64,000 nucleotides of DNA from assembly GCF_027925525.1 (NCBI RefSeq), contig NZ_BSDJ01000022.1, positions 1 to 64,000 of the forward strand. The letters are read 5' to 3'. A program made the position numbers and the translations under genes. Position 1 is the stretch's first letter. Each line of letters starts with the position of its first letter. Below are positions 48,216 through 57,938 of the stretch, one piece after another. The notes under the pieces were generated by a model, which saw nothing but the letters and a program-made list of their open reading frames with translations, was not told the origin of the DNA and did not search any database. The DNA is from Paenibacillus tyrphae. Lineage in GTDB: Bacteria > Bacillota > Bacilli > Paenibacillales > NBRC-103111.

Positions 48216-50111
48216 ATGGTATCGGCTTATTCGCAATACGCTTGGCTCATCCCGTTGTTCCCTTTGCTGTCGTTTCTCATTTTAACGGCGGTGGGGCGCA
48301 GTCTGCGGGAGACGGGCGCTTATATCAGCATAGTGGCCGTGTTCGCTTCGTTCGCCCTGTCCGTCCTTATTTTCTGGGAACGGATCGGCGGGAACGTCGA
48401 AGATTTCACGTGGAACAAATTGCAATGGCTCCATCTTGGCAACATTACGTTGAACATGGGCTTCGAGGTTACGAATTTGAATGCGCTCATGCTGGTCATC
48501 GTGACTTTTGTCAGCTTGCTGGTCAATATTTATTCCAAAGGCTATATGCACGGGGACGAGCGAATTAACGTGTTTTTCGCTTATATCGCTCTGTTTACGT
48601 TCTCCATGCTCGGACTTGTTATCTCGGAGAACCTGGTGCAGTTCTACATATTCTGGGAGCTGGTCGGCGTCTGCTCGTTCCTGCTCGTAGGCTTCTGGTA
48701 TTTCAAGCCGGAGGCTCGGGCGGCTGCCAAGAAGGCGTTCATCGTCACCCGGATCGGCGACGTCGGGTTGTTTCTCGGCATTCTGCTGCTGTTCTGGGTT
48801 ATGCCGAGCCATGCACTCGACTTTAGCTCGATTCATAATGCGCTGTCCGGCGGAAAAATTTCCGGCGATATGGCGACTTGGATCGCCATTCTGATCTTCG
48901 TCGGCGCCATCGGCAAATCCGGCCAATTCCCGCTGCACACGTGGCTTCCGGACGCGATGGAAGGCCCGACGCCGATCAGTGCGCTGATCCATGCCGCGAC
49001 GATGGTTGCTGCCGGCGTGTATCTCGTAGCGCGGACATTTGATATTTTCACCGCATCGCCCGTGGCTTTGACCGTGGTCGCTACGGTCGGGGCGTTTACG
49101 GCGATTTTCGCCGCCACAATCGGTACGGCGCAGAACGATATTAAGCGGATCTTGGCCTATTCTACGGTCAGCCAGCTCGGCTACATGATGATGGCACTGG
49201 GCATCGGCACGACCGTGGCGTATACGGCCGGCATTTTCCACTTGTTCACACATGCGTTCTTCAAGGCACTGCTTTTCCTCGGCGCAGGCAGCGTCATTCA
49301 TGCGGTGCACACGCAGAACATTCACGAAATGGGCGGCGTTGGCAGCAAAATGAAAATTACGGCGTGGACGTTCGCCATCGGCGCGCTTGCGCTCAGCGGG
49401 ATCGTGCCGCTGTCCGGCTTCTGGTCCAAGGATGCGATTCTTGCTGAAGCGTATAACACCGGACATACCGGATTGTTCTGGGTCGGACTGATCGCAGCGT
49501 TTTTTACGGCATTTTATATGTCGCGCCTGTTCTTTCTGGTATTCATGGGCAAGTCCCGGCAAAAGGAAAATCACGGTCCGGTTCACGAATCTCCAGGCTC
49601 TATGACCTTCCCGCTTATCGTGCTGGCGGTTCTTGCCGTCGTAGCCGGCTTCGTCTTCACGCCGTTCAATCCGTGGCTGGGCTCGTGGCTGACCGGACAT
49701 GCGGAAGAAGAGCATGCTTCCTGGTTCGTCATGGTGATGTCCAATGTCGTCGGTTTGCTTGGGATCGGGCTGGGGTATCTCGTCTATCTCAAACGCGTGA
49801 TTTCGGCGGATGCCTTCACGGCTGGTGTGCCTTGGCTGTACCGGCTGCTTAACCGCAAATATTACATCGATGAGCTGTATCAGGCGATCATCGTGCGTCC
49901 GCTTCAGGGAATCGGGTCTTTGCTGCACCTGTTCGACGTCTATGTGGTCGACGGCGTCGTTCGTTTGGCCGCCTATACCGTAACCGGCCTCGGACGTCTC
50001 GGGTCCCGGATGCAGAACGGACAGGTACAATCGTACGGACTGATCACGCTGCTCGGGCTGTTGATTTTGATGCTGGCCATTGCGGGAAGGAGGTTCATCG
50101 ATGCCGGATAG
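48216..50111 (+). CDS. nuoL: NADH-quinone oxidoreductase subunit L
   Basis: Largest antiporter-like proton-pumping subunit (631 residues, about 16 helices including the long lateral helix at the C-terminus). It has the conserved FLLVGFWYFKPEARAAAKKAF, HTWLPDAMEGPTPISALIHA and VSQLGYMMMALG. GGAGGAGG precedes ATG. It overlaps nuoM by 11 bp. Confidence 0.96.
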   Translation: MVSAYSQYAWLIPLFPLLSFLILTAVGRSLRETGAYISIVAVFASFALSVLIFWERIGGNVEDFTWNKLQWLHLGNITLNMGFEVTNLNALMLVIVTFVSLLVNIYSKGYMHGDERINVFFAYIALFTFSMLGLVISENLVQFYIFWELVGVCSFLLVGFWYFKPEARAAAKKAFIVTRIGDVGLFLGILLLFWVMPSHALDFSSIHNALSGGKISGDMATWIAILIFVGAIGKSGQFPLHTWLPDAMEGPTPISALIHAATMVAAGVYLVARTFDIFTASPVALTVVATVGAFTAIFAATIGTAQNDIKRILAYSTVSQLGYMMMALGIGTTVAYTAGIFHLFTHAFFKALLFLGAGSVIHAVHTQNIHEMGGVGSKMKITAWTFAIGALALSGIVPLSGFWSKDAILAEAYNTGHTGLFWVGLIAAFFTAFYMSRLFFLVFMGKSRQKENHGPVHESPGSMTFPLIVLAVLAVVAGFVFTPFNPWLGSWLTGHAEEEHASWFVMVMSNVVGLLGIGLGYLVYLKRVISADAFTAGVPWLYRLLNRKYYIDELYQAIIVRPLQGIGSLLHLFDVYVVDGVVRLAAYTVTGLGRLGSRMQNGQVQSYGLITLLGLLILMLAIAGRRFIDAG

Positions 50112-51732
50112 TATTCCTATTTTATCGCTCATCGCTTTTTCACCGCTCATCGGTGTGCTGATCCTGATGTTTACGCCTAAGACGCAGGGCCAGTGGATCA
50201 AAGCGACGGCGATTGTCGCGACGCTCATTCCGTTGGTGCTGTCCGCTTGGCTTTACGGGCAGTTCAACCATAATCTCGAAGGCATGCAGTTCAGAGAAGA
50301 GGTACCGTGGATCCTCGTTCCGTTGAACAAAGAGACGCAGGGACTCAGTCAATTGACGGCTTATTTCTTCGAGTTCAAGTATACGATGGCTGTTGACGGC
50401 CTTTCGCTGCCGCTCGTCTTATTGACCGCGATTGTCGCAACGATGGCTGCACTGGCGTCGGTGTACATCAAGAAACGCTGGAAATCGTATTTTATTTGGT
50501 TCCTGCTCCTCGAAACCGGCATGTTCGGCGTCTTTATGGCACAGGATCTGTTCTTGTTCTTCGTCTTCTTCGAGCTGACGCTGATCCCGATGTTCTTCCT
50601 GATCGGCATTTGGGGATACATGGACCGGGAACGTGCGGCGAACAAGTTCTTAATCTATAACGGAATTGGTTCAGCGATTATGCTGATTGCTTTTCTCATC
50701 CTCGTCAGTACGGCGGGTTTCGGCCAAACGATGGGGGATAACGGCATTTCGATCCATTATTCCGGCGATATCAACGTCATTATGGAGCATCTGTTCCAGA
50801 GCGCGGATTCGTATGTGAATCAAGGCGATCTGGAGGGCAACCCGTTCTATTTGAGCGAAACGCTGAAATGGGTGCTGTTCCTAATGATGCTCGTAGCCTT
50901 CGGCATCAAGCTGCCGATTTTCCCGTTCCATACGTGGATGCTGAAAGTACATACGGAAGCGCCGCCGTCGATCGTTATGATTCACTCCGGCATTTTGCTG
51001 AAAATGGGCGCTTACGGCTTGATCCGCTTCGGGATTCTGCTGTTCCCGCAGCAGGCGGTGCAGTGGGCTGCCGTACTGGCGATTCTCGGTGTGATCAACA
51101 TCGTATACGGTGCAATTCTGGCCTTCGTGCAAAAGGAGTTCAAGCTGGTGCTGGCTTACTCCAGTATTAGCCACATGGGCATCGTACTGGTCGGCATTGC
51201 CGCGTTTAACCCGGCAGGTCTGGAAGGAGCCGTATTCCAGCTCGTCTCTCACGGTCTCATCTCGGCGCTGCTGTTCCTGCTTGTCGGAAGCATTTATGAG
51301 CGCACACAGACGACGGAGCTCGATCAGCTTGGCGGCCTGGCCAAATCGGTACCGTTCATTTCCGGGATTCTGCTTGTAGCCGGGATGGCCTCGCTCGGTC
51401 TGCCCGGGTTGTCCGGCTTCATCGGCGAGTTTCTAGCCTTCCTGGGCTTGTTCGAGAAGTATAAGATCATTACGGCCGTCGGGGCGCTTGGGATTATTCT
51501 GGCTGCGGTCTACGTGCTTCGCGGGGTGCTCGGAATCACATACGGACCGCAGAAGACGACGCTGCCGGAAATGCGGGACGCACGGCTGATCGAAGCGATT
51601 CCAATGATTGCGCTTGTCGCTTTCATCGTGGTACTCGGGATTTACCCGGGCGTGCTGAGCAATCCGCTGCATCAAACCGTCAGCAGCTTCGATCAATTCA
51701 TTCACAGCGTTTCTGCGAAGATAGGGGGTTAG
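50101..51732 (+). CDS. nuoM: NADH-quinone oxidoreductase subunit M
   Basis: Second antiporter-like subunit (543 residues, about 14 helices). It has the pump residues in FFVFFELTLIPMFFLIG (Glu), FPFHTWMLKVHTEAPPSI (Lys) and YSSISHMGIV. GGAAGGAGG precedes ATG. Confidence 0.96.
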   Translation: MPDSIPILSLIAFSPLIGVLILMFTPKTQGQWIKATAIVATLIPLVLSAWLYGQFNHNLEGMQFREEVPWILVPLNKETQGLSQLTAYFFEFKYTMAVDGLSLPLVLLTAIVATMAALASVYIKKRWKSYFIWFLLLETGMFGVFMAQDLFLFFVFFELTLIPMFFLIGIWGYMDRERAANKFLIYNGIGSAIMLIAFLILVSTAGFGQTMGDNGISIHYSGDINVIMEHLFQSADSYVNQGDLEGNPFYLSETLKWVLFLMMLVAFGIKLPIFPFHTWMLKVHTEAPPSIVMIHSGILLKMGAYGLIRFGILLFPQQAVQWAAVLAILGVINIVYGAILAFVQKEFKLVLAYSSISHMGIVLVGIAAFNPAGLEGAVFQLVSHGLISALLFLLVGSIYERTQTTELDQLGGLAKSVPFISGILLVAGMASLGLPGLSGFIGEFLAFLGLFEKYKIITAVGALGIILAAVYVLRGVLGITYGPQKTTLPEMRDARLIEAIPMIALVAFIVVLGIYPGVLSNPLHQTVSSFDQFIHSVSAKIGG

Positions 51733-51736
51733 ACCG

Positions 51737-53251
51737 GTGGAACCGATACGTCTTGAGCTAAGTGATCTGGCTCTGCTGGCTCCGGAGCTGACGCTTGTCG
51801 TCGCCGCTGTGGTGTTGTCGCTGCTTGATCTGCTGCTGCCGCGTCAGATAAACCGGACCTGGCTGGGCTGGCTGTCGCTGGCGGGCATTATAATCGCCGC
51901 TTTATTTGCGGTCGGGCAGCTCAACCCTGCAGAACCGAAGCAGTTGCTTAACTTCAGCTACCGGGCCGACGATTTTGCGGCCATCCTGAAGCTGGTGCTG
52001 CTGGCGGGAGCCGGGCTGATTACGCTAATGAGCATCGGCTCGGTAAAAGAAGATGAAATTCCGCATATCGGCGAATTTTATTATTTGCTTCTGCCAGCGA
52101 CGCTCGGCGGTATGATTATGGCTTCGTCCGGCGATCTGATCACCATCTTCGTCGGATTGGAGCTGCTCAGTATCACCTCGTATATTTTGGTAGCCATGCG
52201 CAAAAAAGACAAGCGCTCGAACGAGGCAGCTTTCAAATACCTTGTGCTCGGCGGTGTATCGTCAGCTGTCATTCTGTACGGAATGTCCTTCTTGTACGGT
52301 ATGACGGGCTCGACGGTGATTAAGGAAATTAATGCGGGACTGGGGCAAGCGTCCCATGGAATGCTTCCGCTCGTTTATTTAAGCTTTTTCCTGCTGCTTG
52401 CGGGCTTTGGCTTCAAAGTCGCGGTGGCGCCGTTCCATATGTGGGCTCCGGACGTATACCAAGGAGCTCCGACGCCGGTTACCGCTTTTCTGGCGGTCGT
52501 GTCGAAGGCGGCGGCATTTGCGATTCTGTTCCGGTTCATGTACAACGTCTATGCGATCGGGGATCTGATGAATCTTCCGTTCCATAAGGACGTCTTGCTA
52601 TCCTTGATGGTCGTGGCGGCTGCTGCGATGATTGTCGGTAACTTCATTGCTCTGCGGCAAACGAACATGAAGCGGCTGCTGGCCTACTCTGGGATTGCCA
52701 ACTCCGGCTATTTGATGGTGCCGATCGCGATTCAGTTCTCGATGATGCATTATTCGAATTTCGCTGAGTTCGCTTTTTACCTCATCGCCTACCTGTTCAT
52801 GAACATCGGGATTTTGGCGGTGCTGATGATCGTCGAACGCTCGACGGGCGACGATGAGATCAAGGGCTTGGCCGGCCTGTATTACCGGGCGCCGGGAACG
52901 GCTGTCGCAGCTGTGCTGCTGGTGCTGTCTCTGGCCGGGCTGCCGGTTTCCGGCGGTTTCTTCGGGAAGCTGTACATTTTGCTCGGCACGCTGCAGACGC
53001 AGCATTACTGGCTTGCGGCGATTATGATCGGAACGAGCGTCGTTTCGTACTACTTCTACTTCGGCATGATCCGCCAAATGTTCATGCGCAGCGAAGACGT
53101 AGCGCAGCCGATCCCCACGAGCGTTCCGCTTAGCGTAACGATGTGGCTATGCGCAGCCGCGAGCGTAGTGCTCGGCTTGTTCCCGCACTGGTTGCTCGGC
53201 TACTTGGAGCGCATCTTCTCGCTTACGCAGGATTTGTTCATATTTAGCTAG
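51737..53251 (+). CDS. nuoN: NADH-quinone oxidoreductase subunit N
   Basis: Third antiporter-like subunit (504 residues, about 14 helices). It has VGLELLSITSYILVAM, FHMWAPDVYQGAPTPVTAFL and AYSGIANSGYLMVPI. GTG start after AGGGGG. Last gene of the 11-subunit operon, which lacks the NADH-oxidising subunits NuoE, F and G. Confidence 0.96.
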   Translation: MEPIRLELSDLALLAPELTLVVAAVVLSLLDLLLPRQINRTWLGWLSLAGIIIAALFAVGQLNPAEPKQLLNFSYRADDFAAILKLVLLAGAGLITLMSIGSVKEDEIPHIGEFYYLLLPATLGGMIMASSGDLITIFVGLELLSITSYILVAMRKKDKRSNEAAFKYLVLGGVSSAVILYGMSFLYGMTGSTVIKEINAGLGQASHGMLPLVYLSFFLLLAGFGFKVAVAPFHMWAPDVYQGAPTPVTAFLAVVSKAAAFAILFRFMYNVYAIGDLMNLPFHKDVLLSLMVVAAAAMIVGNFIALRQTNMKRLLAYSGIANSGYLMVPIAIQFSMMHYSNFAEFAFYLIAYLFMNIGILAVLMIVERSTGDDEIKGLAGLYYRAPGTAVAAVLLVLSLAGLPVSGGFFGKLYILLGTLQTQHYWLAAIMIGTSVVSYYFYFGMIRQMFMRSEDVAQPIPTSVPLSVTMWLCAAASVVLGLFPHWLLGYLERIFSLTQDLFIFS

Positions 53252-53285
53252 TCCGGGTGGACGTATTGTTCCGCTCGTCCATGCG

Positions 53286-53323
53286 AAACCCCGCTTTTCC
53301 TTGACCGGAAAGGCGGGGTTTTT
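53286..53323 (+). terminator. terminator of the nuo operon
   Basis: AAACCCCGC.TTTTCC / GGAAAGGCGGGGTTT stem with a TTGACC loop and T tail. Confidence 0.9.
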
Positions 53324-53374
53324 CGACGTATATGTCTGAATGGTGAAAATTTGCTCTCAGGCTTTCAATTCCAG

Positions 53375-53403
53375 TTGCAGGGATTCGGCTTAAAGCTTAG
53401 AAT
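53375..53403 (+). promoter_or_regulatory. promoter of the SLH subtilase
   Basis: TTGCAG (53375-53380), a 17-bp spacer and TAGAAT (53398-53403), 52 bp before the start codon. Confidence 0.5.
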
Positions 53404-53454
53404 GAGATAATGGGGTTAGGCTGAAGAAAATCATGATAAAGGATTCTGAATGCG

Positions 53455-55974
53455 ATGAACGGCATACATCTTAAACATACAATATACTCATCATTCTTAG
53501 GCCTCACGATTTTCCTCACTAGCACCGGTACGGTCTATGCTTTGGAGGCGGACGATCCGTTCTATGCCAAGCAGACTTACCTTAAGCAAATTCATATGAA
53601 CGAAGCCTGGAATGTGACGCAGAGCAACAGCGGCATGATCATCGCGGTCGTCGATACAGGAGTGGATTTGGCGCATCCCGATTTGAAGCCTAATTTGGTG
53701 CCGGGCGTCAACCTGATTCATTCGAAACAGCCGCCGGCGGACGACAACGGCCATGGCACCAACGTAGCGGGTGTCATAGGCGCTGTGGGAAATAACGACC
53801 GGGGCGTTGCCGGCATGCTGTGGAACGCCCGGATCATGCCGATTAAAGCGCTTGAAGCGGACGGGTCCGGCGGCGAGCAGAAGCTCGGTGAAGGGATTCG
53901 CTATGCTATCGATCATGGCGCCAAGATTGTTGTTCTCTCGCTCGGCCTTAATAAATACTCCGCCTACATGAATGATATCGTACGGTACGCGGAGGAAAGA
54001 GATGTGCTGCTGGTAGCCGCTACGGGCAACGAAGGCAACCGCGTCAAATATCCGGCGGCGTACCCTACCGTCCTCGCGGTTGGCGGAGTGAATGCCAACG
54101 GTACGGTGAACGAATTGTCCAACACGGGTCCGGAGGTCGACGTGGTCGCGCCTTGGGATGTGTTCACGACGGCGATAGGCGGCTCGTACGAAGCGAAGGA
54201 CGGCACGTCGATGGCTGCACCGCAAGTCGCTGCTGCCGCCGCACTGCTGTGGGGACGGAATCCGGAGATGAAAGCGTATCAGATTCGTCAATGGATTCGC
54301 CAAACTGCGGAGGACTTAACCGGAAAAGGTTGGAATCCACGCACCGGCTACGGCTTGCTTCGGGTAGACCGATTGCTCAATGAGCCTTATTTGGCCGACA
54401 TGTACGAACCGAACAACCGTAAGGATCAGGCCAAAGTAATCTCCGCCAGCAAAAAAATTACCGCATCCTTCTCGGACGGCACGGACAACGACTGGTATGC
54501 CACGGATGCCTCCTACGACGGAACCGTAAATGTTACGCTGGAGCTCGATAGCAGCTTGTCGGTAAATGTACAGCATACGGACGCTTCCGGCGTGTTGACA
54601 ACCAAAACCGTGCAAGGAGGCCAGACGGTTCCGTTCAAAGTATCGAAGGGGCGCAGTTATTTTCAACTCCAGCTTAGCGACCGCAACCGCAAAGTGGAGA
54701 CGCCTTACGGACTGACGACTTCCTTTGACATTTACCGCGATCCGTACGAAGACAACGATCGCCAGTTCAAAGCGTACGTGCTGCCTTCCCGGAGCGTGAA
54801 GGTCAAGGGGACGTTCCACCAATACAATGATGTGGACTGGTACGAATTCCCGGTTACCCAAACCGGTTCGTTGCGCATTCATGTGACGACCGATACGGCG
54901 CGAATCGACCCGGTGCTTCTCGTTCAAAAGCAAGGAGAGAAGTCGGTGACGATCGACGAAGAGGATGACGGCGCAACGGAGTCATACTCCTTGCCCGAAG
55001 TATTCCCGGGAACCTATTACATTCGGGTTACTAACGTGAAGGATTATACGAACCCGGTTGTTGGCGAATACACGCTCGCGATCGAGTACGACGCGAAGCT
55101 GATCGATCCGAACGAACCGAATAATCGCTCTTATCAGGCGACTGCCATCTCGATGGATACTCCTTATAACGGCCTGCTCGATAAGTCGGACGACGTGGAT
55201 TGGTTCCAATTCAAGGTGGAAGAGGAAAGCTTCGTTCGGGTCGGACTTAGCGACATCCCTTCCGGCGTAAGCATGTATATGCATTTATACGATGGGTCGA
55301 TGAATTCGATGGCGACCTCGATGAACAACGGCTCGGCCGATTCGCAGGAGTTGTCCGGCCGCTTCAAGCCGGGGACGTACTATCTGAAGCTGACTTCCAA
55401 CCGGCCGTTCGATAACCGTATGTATCAGCTACTCGTGAACGCCAAGCCGCTGATCGGCGGCTATACCGATATTCGAGGGCATTGGGCGCAAAATGCGATC
55501 TTGAATTTGACCGGCAAACAGGTCATTAACGGATATGACAATTACACGTTCCAGCCCGACCGGCCGATTACCCGTGCCGAAGCGACGGCGGTTATCTCGC
55601 GGGCGTTCCGGCTGTCAAAGCAAAAAGCGGTCAGCTACTCGGATTTGCCGGAGACGCATTGGGCCTACGATCATGTGGCCCGGGCGACGCAGGCGGGTAT
55701 TATCGAAGGTTACCCGGACCAGACGTTTGCACCGGATCAGCCGGTCACTCGCATGGAGATGACGGCGATGCTGGCACGCAGCATGAACATGACGGGTAAA
55801 CGAAGAGGCGCCCTTCCGTTCACCGACGTGGATGAAGAGTATTGGGGCACCGGCTTGCTCAAGCAGATGAAAGCCGAAGGACTGGTCGGAGGCTATGCAG
55901 ATGGCTCGTTCCGGCCCGAGCAGCAGGCAACCCGGGCCGAGTTCGTCCAGCTGCTGATGGGGATTCTGAAATAA
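53455..55974 (+). CDS. S-layer-anchored subtilisin-like serine protease
   Basis: Exported 839-residue S8 peptidase. After a signal peptide (to about 30) the catalytic domain has Asp67 (AVVDTGVDLAHPD), His100 (DDNGHGTNVAG) and Ser252 (DGTSMAAPQVAAA), so the triad is complete. No separate propeptide domain is obvious. Then two or more pre-peptidase C-terminal (PPC) beta domains (about 315-660, with repeated NDVDWY/DDVDWFQF motifs). Three SLH domains (about 668-839: TDIRGHWAQNAI, SDLPETHWAYDHV, TDVDEEYWGTGLL, each with a TRAE/TRME motif) bind pyruvylated wall polymer. AAAGGA precedes ATG. Confidence 0.92.
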   Translation: MNGIHLKHTIYSSFLGLTIFLTSTGTVYALEADDPFYAKQTYLKQIHMNEAWNVTQSNSGMIIAVVDTGVDLAHPDLKPNLVPGVNLIHSKQPPADDNGHGTNVAGVIGAVGNNDRGVAGMLWNARIMPIKALEADGSGGEQKLGEGIRYAIDHGAKIVVLSLGLNKYSAYMNDIVRYAEERDVLLVAATGNEGNRVKYPAAYPTVLAVGGVNANGTVNELSNTGPEVDVVAPWDVFTTAIGGSYEAKDGTSMAAPQVAAAAALLWGRNPEMKAYQIRQWIRQTAEDLTGKGWNPRTGYGLLRVDRLLNEPYLADMYEPNNRKDQAKVISASKKITASFSDGTDNDWYATDASYDGTVNVTLELDSSLSVNVQHTDASGVLTTKTVQGGQTVPFKVSKGRSYFQLQLSDRNRKVETPYGLTTSFDIYRDPYEDNDRQFKAYVLPSRSVKVKGTFHQYNDVDWYEFPVTQTGSLRIHVTTDTARIDPVLLVQKQGEKSVTIDEEDDGATESYSLPEVFPGTYYIRVTNVKDYTNPVVGEYTLAIEYDAKLIDPNEPNNRSYQATAISMDTPYNGLLDKSDDVDWFQFKVEEESFVRVGLSDIPSGVSMYMHLYDGSMNSMATSMNNGSADSQELSGRFKPGTYYLKLTSNRPFDNRMYQLLVNAKPLIGGYTDIRGHWAQNAILNLTGKQVINGYDNYTFQPDRPITRAEATAVISRAFRLSKQKAVSYSDLPETHWAYDHVARATQAGIIEGYPDQTFAPDQPVTRMEMTAMLARSMNMTGKRRGALPFTDVDEEYWGTGLLKQMKAEGLVGGYADGSFRPEQQATRAEFVQLLMGILK

Positions 55975-56047
55975 ACGGGCCCGGAAGCGGTCAATACGGC
56001 TGTTGCCGGACCGGGATACTTCGGTGAAAGCGGGGAATGCTTTTTCC

Positions 56048-56299
56048 ATGGATTATTTGGATCAAATGAGCGCGTCGATGGGACTCAAGGGGATGATCAA
56101 CATTGTGGTTGTCCTGGTCTTCATCGGCGTCTCTTGGTGGGCTCTGCAGGAGCTGAAGCTGGAGATGATGCTGCGACGCCCCAAAAGCGCCCAGGCCAAA
56201 ATGCTGCAAATCCTGCTCTCGATCGCGCTAGGGTATCAAACCGCCCGCTTCGTGATCGACTATTTGGAGTGGTCGACTTGGTTCTCCGGAATGTTCTGA
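56048..56299 (+). CDS. ywzB: DUF1146 membrane protein (YwzB family)
   Basis: Eighty-three residues with two transmembrane helices (INIVVVLVFIGVSWWALQ, LLSIALGYQTARFVIDYL) joined by a basic loop KLEMMLRRPKSAQAK. The family is conserved in spore formers immediately upstream of murA and has no known function. ATG at 56048 has only a distant GGGGA; an in-frame GTG at 56024 is possible. Confidence 0.82.
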   Translation: MDYLDQMSASMGLKGMINIVVVLVFIGVSWWALQELKLEMMLRRPKSAQAKMLQILLSIALGYQTARFVIDYLEWSTWFSGMF

Positions 56300-56444
56300 A
56301 AAAACATTTTTTCGAATAACCGAGGAGAATGTTGTCAACAATGGTTAGTACAACCGTTAAAAAATCCGCTCGGGCCACGAATGGTATCGTGACCGGCTAA
56401 AGACTATGCAACCGCAAGCAGAAATTACGCGGAGGGGGATCATG

Positions 56445-57770
56445 ATGAGCAAAATAATCGTCCGCGGCGGCAAAAAGCTATCCGGCAGGGTAAAAATAAA
56501 CGGCGCGAAAAACGCTGTCCTGCCGATCATCGCAGCCTCGATCTTAGGAACGGATGGAGTCAGCGTCATTCACGACGCGCCTCCTCTGGATGACGTCCTT
56601 GTCATTAACAAGGTGCTTGAAAGTCTGGGAATCAAGATTGAATATAAACATGAAACGGTCCGCATCGATGCATCCAAAATCGATACGTGCGAGGCCTCCT
56701 ATGATCTGGTAAGAAAAATGCGGGCGTCGTTTCTGGTCATGGGCCCGCTGTTAGCCCGTGTCGGCCAAGCGCGCATATCGCTGCCTGGAGGATGCGCAAT
56801 CGGTACGCGTCCGATCGACCAGCATCTGAAAGGCTTCGAGGCGATGGGCGCAGAGATTGAGCTCGGCCAAGGGTATATTGAAGCGAGGGTGAGCGGACGA
56901 TTAAAGGGTGCCAAGGTGTACCTCGATGTCGCCAGTGTAGGAGCGACGGAGAACATTATGATGGCCGCGGCGCTTGCCGAAGGCACGACCTTAATTGAGA
57001 ACGCCGCCAAGGAGCCGGAGATCGTCGATCTGGCGAACTATCTTAACGCGATGGGCGCCAAAATCCGCGGAGCGGGTACGGGCATCATCCGCATCGACGG
57101 CGTATCGAAGCTTACCGGTGCAGTACATACGGTCATTCCCGACCGCATTGAAGCAGGTACATATATGATTGCCGCCGCCATCACGAACAGCGATTTGTAC
57201 ATCGAAGGAGCAATTGGCGACCATTTGCGTCCAGTCATTTCCAAGATGCAGGAGATGGGCGTGCAAATTCAAGAAGATGAGAACGGCCTCCGGGTGTATA
57301 CGGATCGTCCTCTGCGTGCGGTAGATCTTAAAACGCTGCCTTATCCCGGCTTCCCTACCGACATGCAGTCGCAGATGATGGCCCTGCTGCTCATGGCAGA
57401 CGGGACCAGCCTGGTTACCGAGACGGTGTTCGAGAATCGTTTTATGCATGTGGAGCAAATGCTGAACATGAATGCGCAGATTAAGGTGGAGGGCCGTACA
57501 GCGGTTGTCAGCGGCGGAAGCAAGCTCCAAGGGGCCAAGGTGTGTGCAACCGACCTGCGAGCCGGAGCGGCGCTTGTTTTGGCTGCGCTTGCGGCCGACG
57601 GCGATACGGAGATTATCGGCATTCATCATATTGACCGGGGCTATGTGGATATTGCTGAGAAGCTCAGCACGCTGGGGGCGGACATTCGCCGGATTCCTGT
57701 CGAGATCGTCGATACGGAAGAAGAGGAACAAACGCTCCCGCTGTTCGCCGTGCAGCCAAGCCTCGCTTAA
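56445..57770 (+). CDS. murA: UDP-N-acetylglucosamine 1-carboxyvinyltransferase
   Basis: First committed step of peptidoglycan synthesis: adds enolpyruvate to UDP-GlcNAc; target of fosfomycin. The 441-residue protein has the active-site loop [15 protein letters not shown] with Cys117 (fosfomycin-sensitive form) and the N-terminal [20 protein letters not shown] at 56445 is favoured over 56442 on spacing from GGAGGGGG and because the family starts M-x-KIIVRGG. Confidence 0.96.
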   Translation: MSKIIVRGGKKLSGRVKINGAKNAVLPIIAASILGTDGVSVIHDAPPLDDVLVINKVLESLGIKIEYKHETVRIDASKIDTCEASYDLVRKMRASFLVMGPLLARVGQARISLPGGCAIGTRPIDQHLKGFEAMGAEIELGQGYIEARVSGRLKGAKVYLDVASVGATENIMMAAALAEGTTLIENAAKEPEIVDLANYLNAMGAKIRGAGTGIIRIDGVSKLTGAVHTVIPDRIEAGTYMIAAAITNSDLYIEGAIGDHLRPVISKMQEMGVQIQEDENGLRVYTDRPLRAVDLKTLPYPGFPTDMQSQMMALLLMADGTSLVTETVFENRFMHVEQMLNMNAQIKVEGRTAVVSGGSKLQGAKVCATDLRAGAALVLAALAADGDTEIIGIHHIDRGYVDIAEKLSTLGADIRRIPVEIVDTEEEEQTLPLFAVQPSLA

Positions 57771-57799
57771 CACATATGGCTTCTATTCTCTTGGAACGG

Positions 57800-57842
57800 G
57801 AACCGACTCTTTCATTCGGAAAGGGTCGGTTCTCTTTCTTTT
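57800..57842 (+). terminator. terminator of murA
   Basis: GAACCGAC..CTTTC / GGAAAG.GTCGGTTC stem followed by TCTTTCTTTT. Confidence 0.85.
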
Positions 57843-57938
57843 GAGGTTCTATTCTATCTTTTCGGTTCATAAGATGGTGTTACCTGCAGCCGCAGCGCCT
57901 GATTATGGAGAGCCGACAAAAGATGGAGGAACCCGTTG

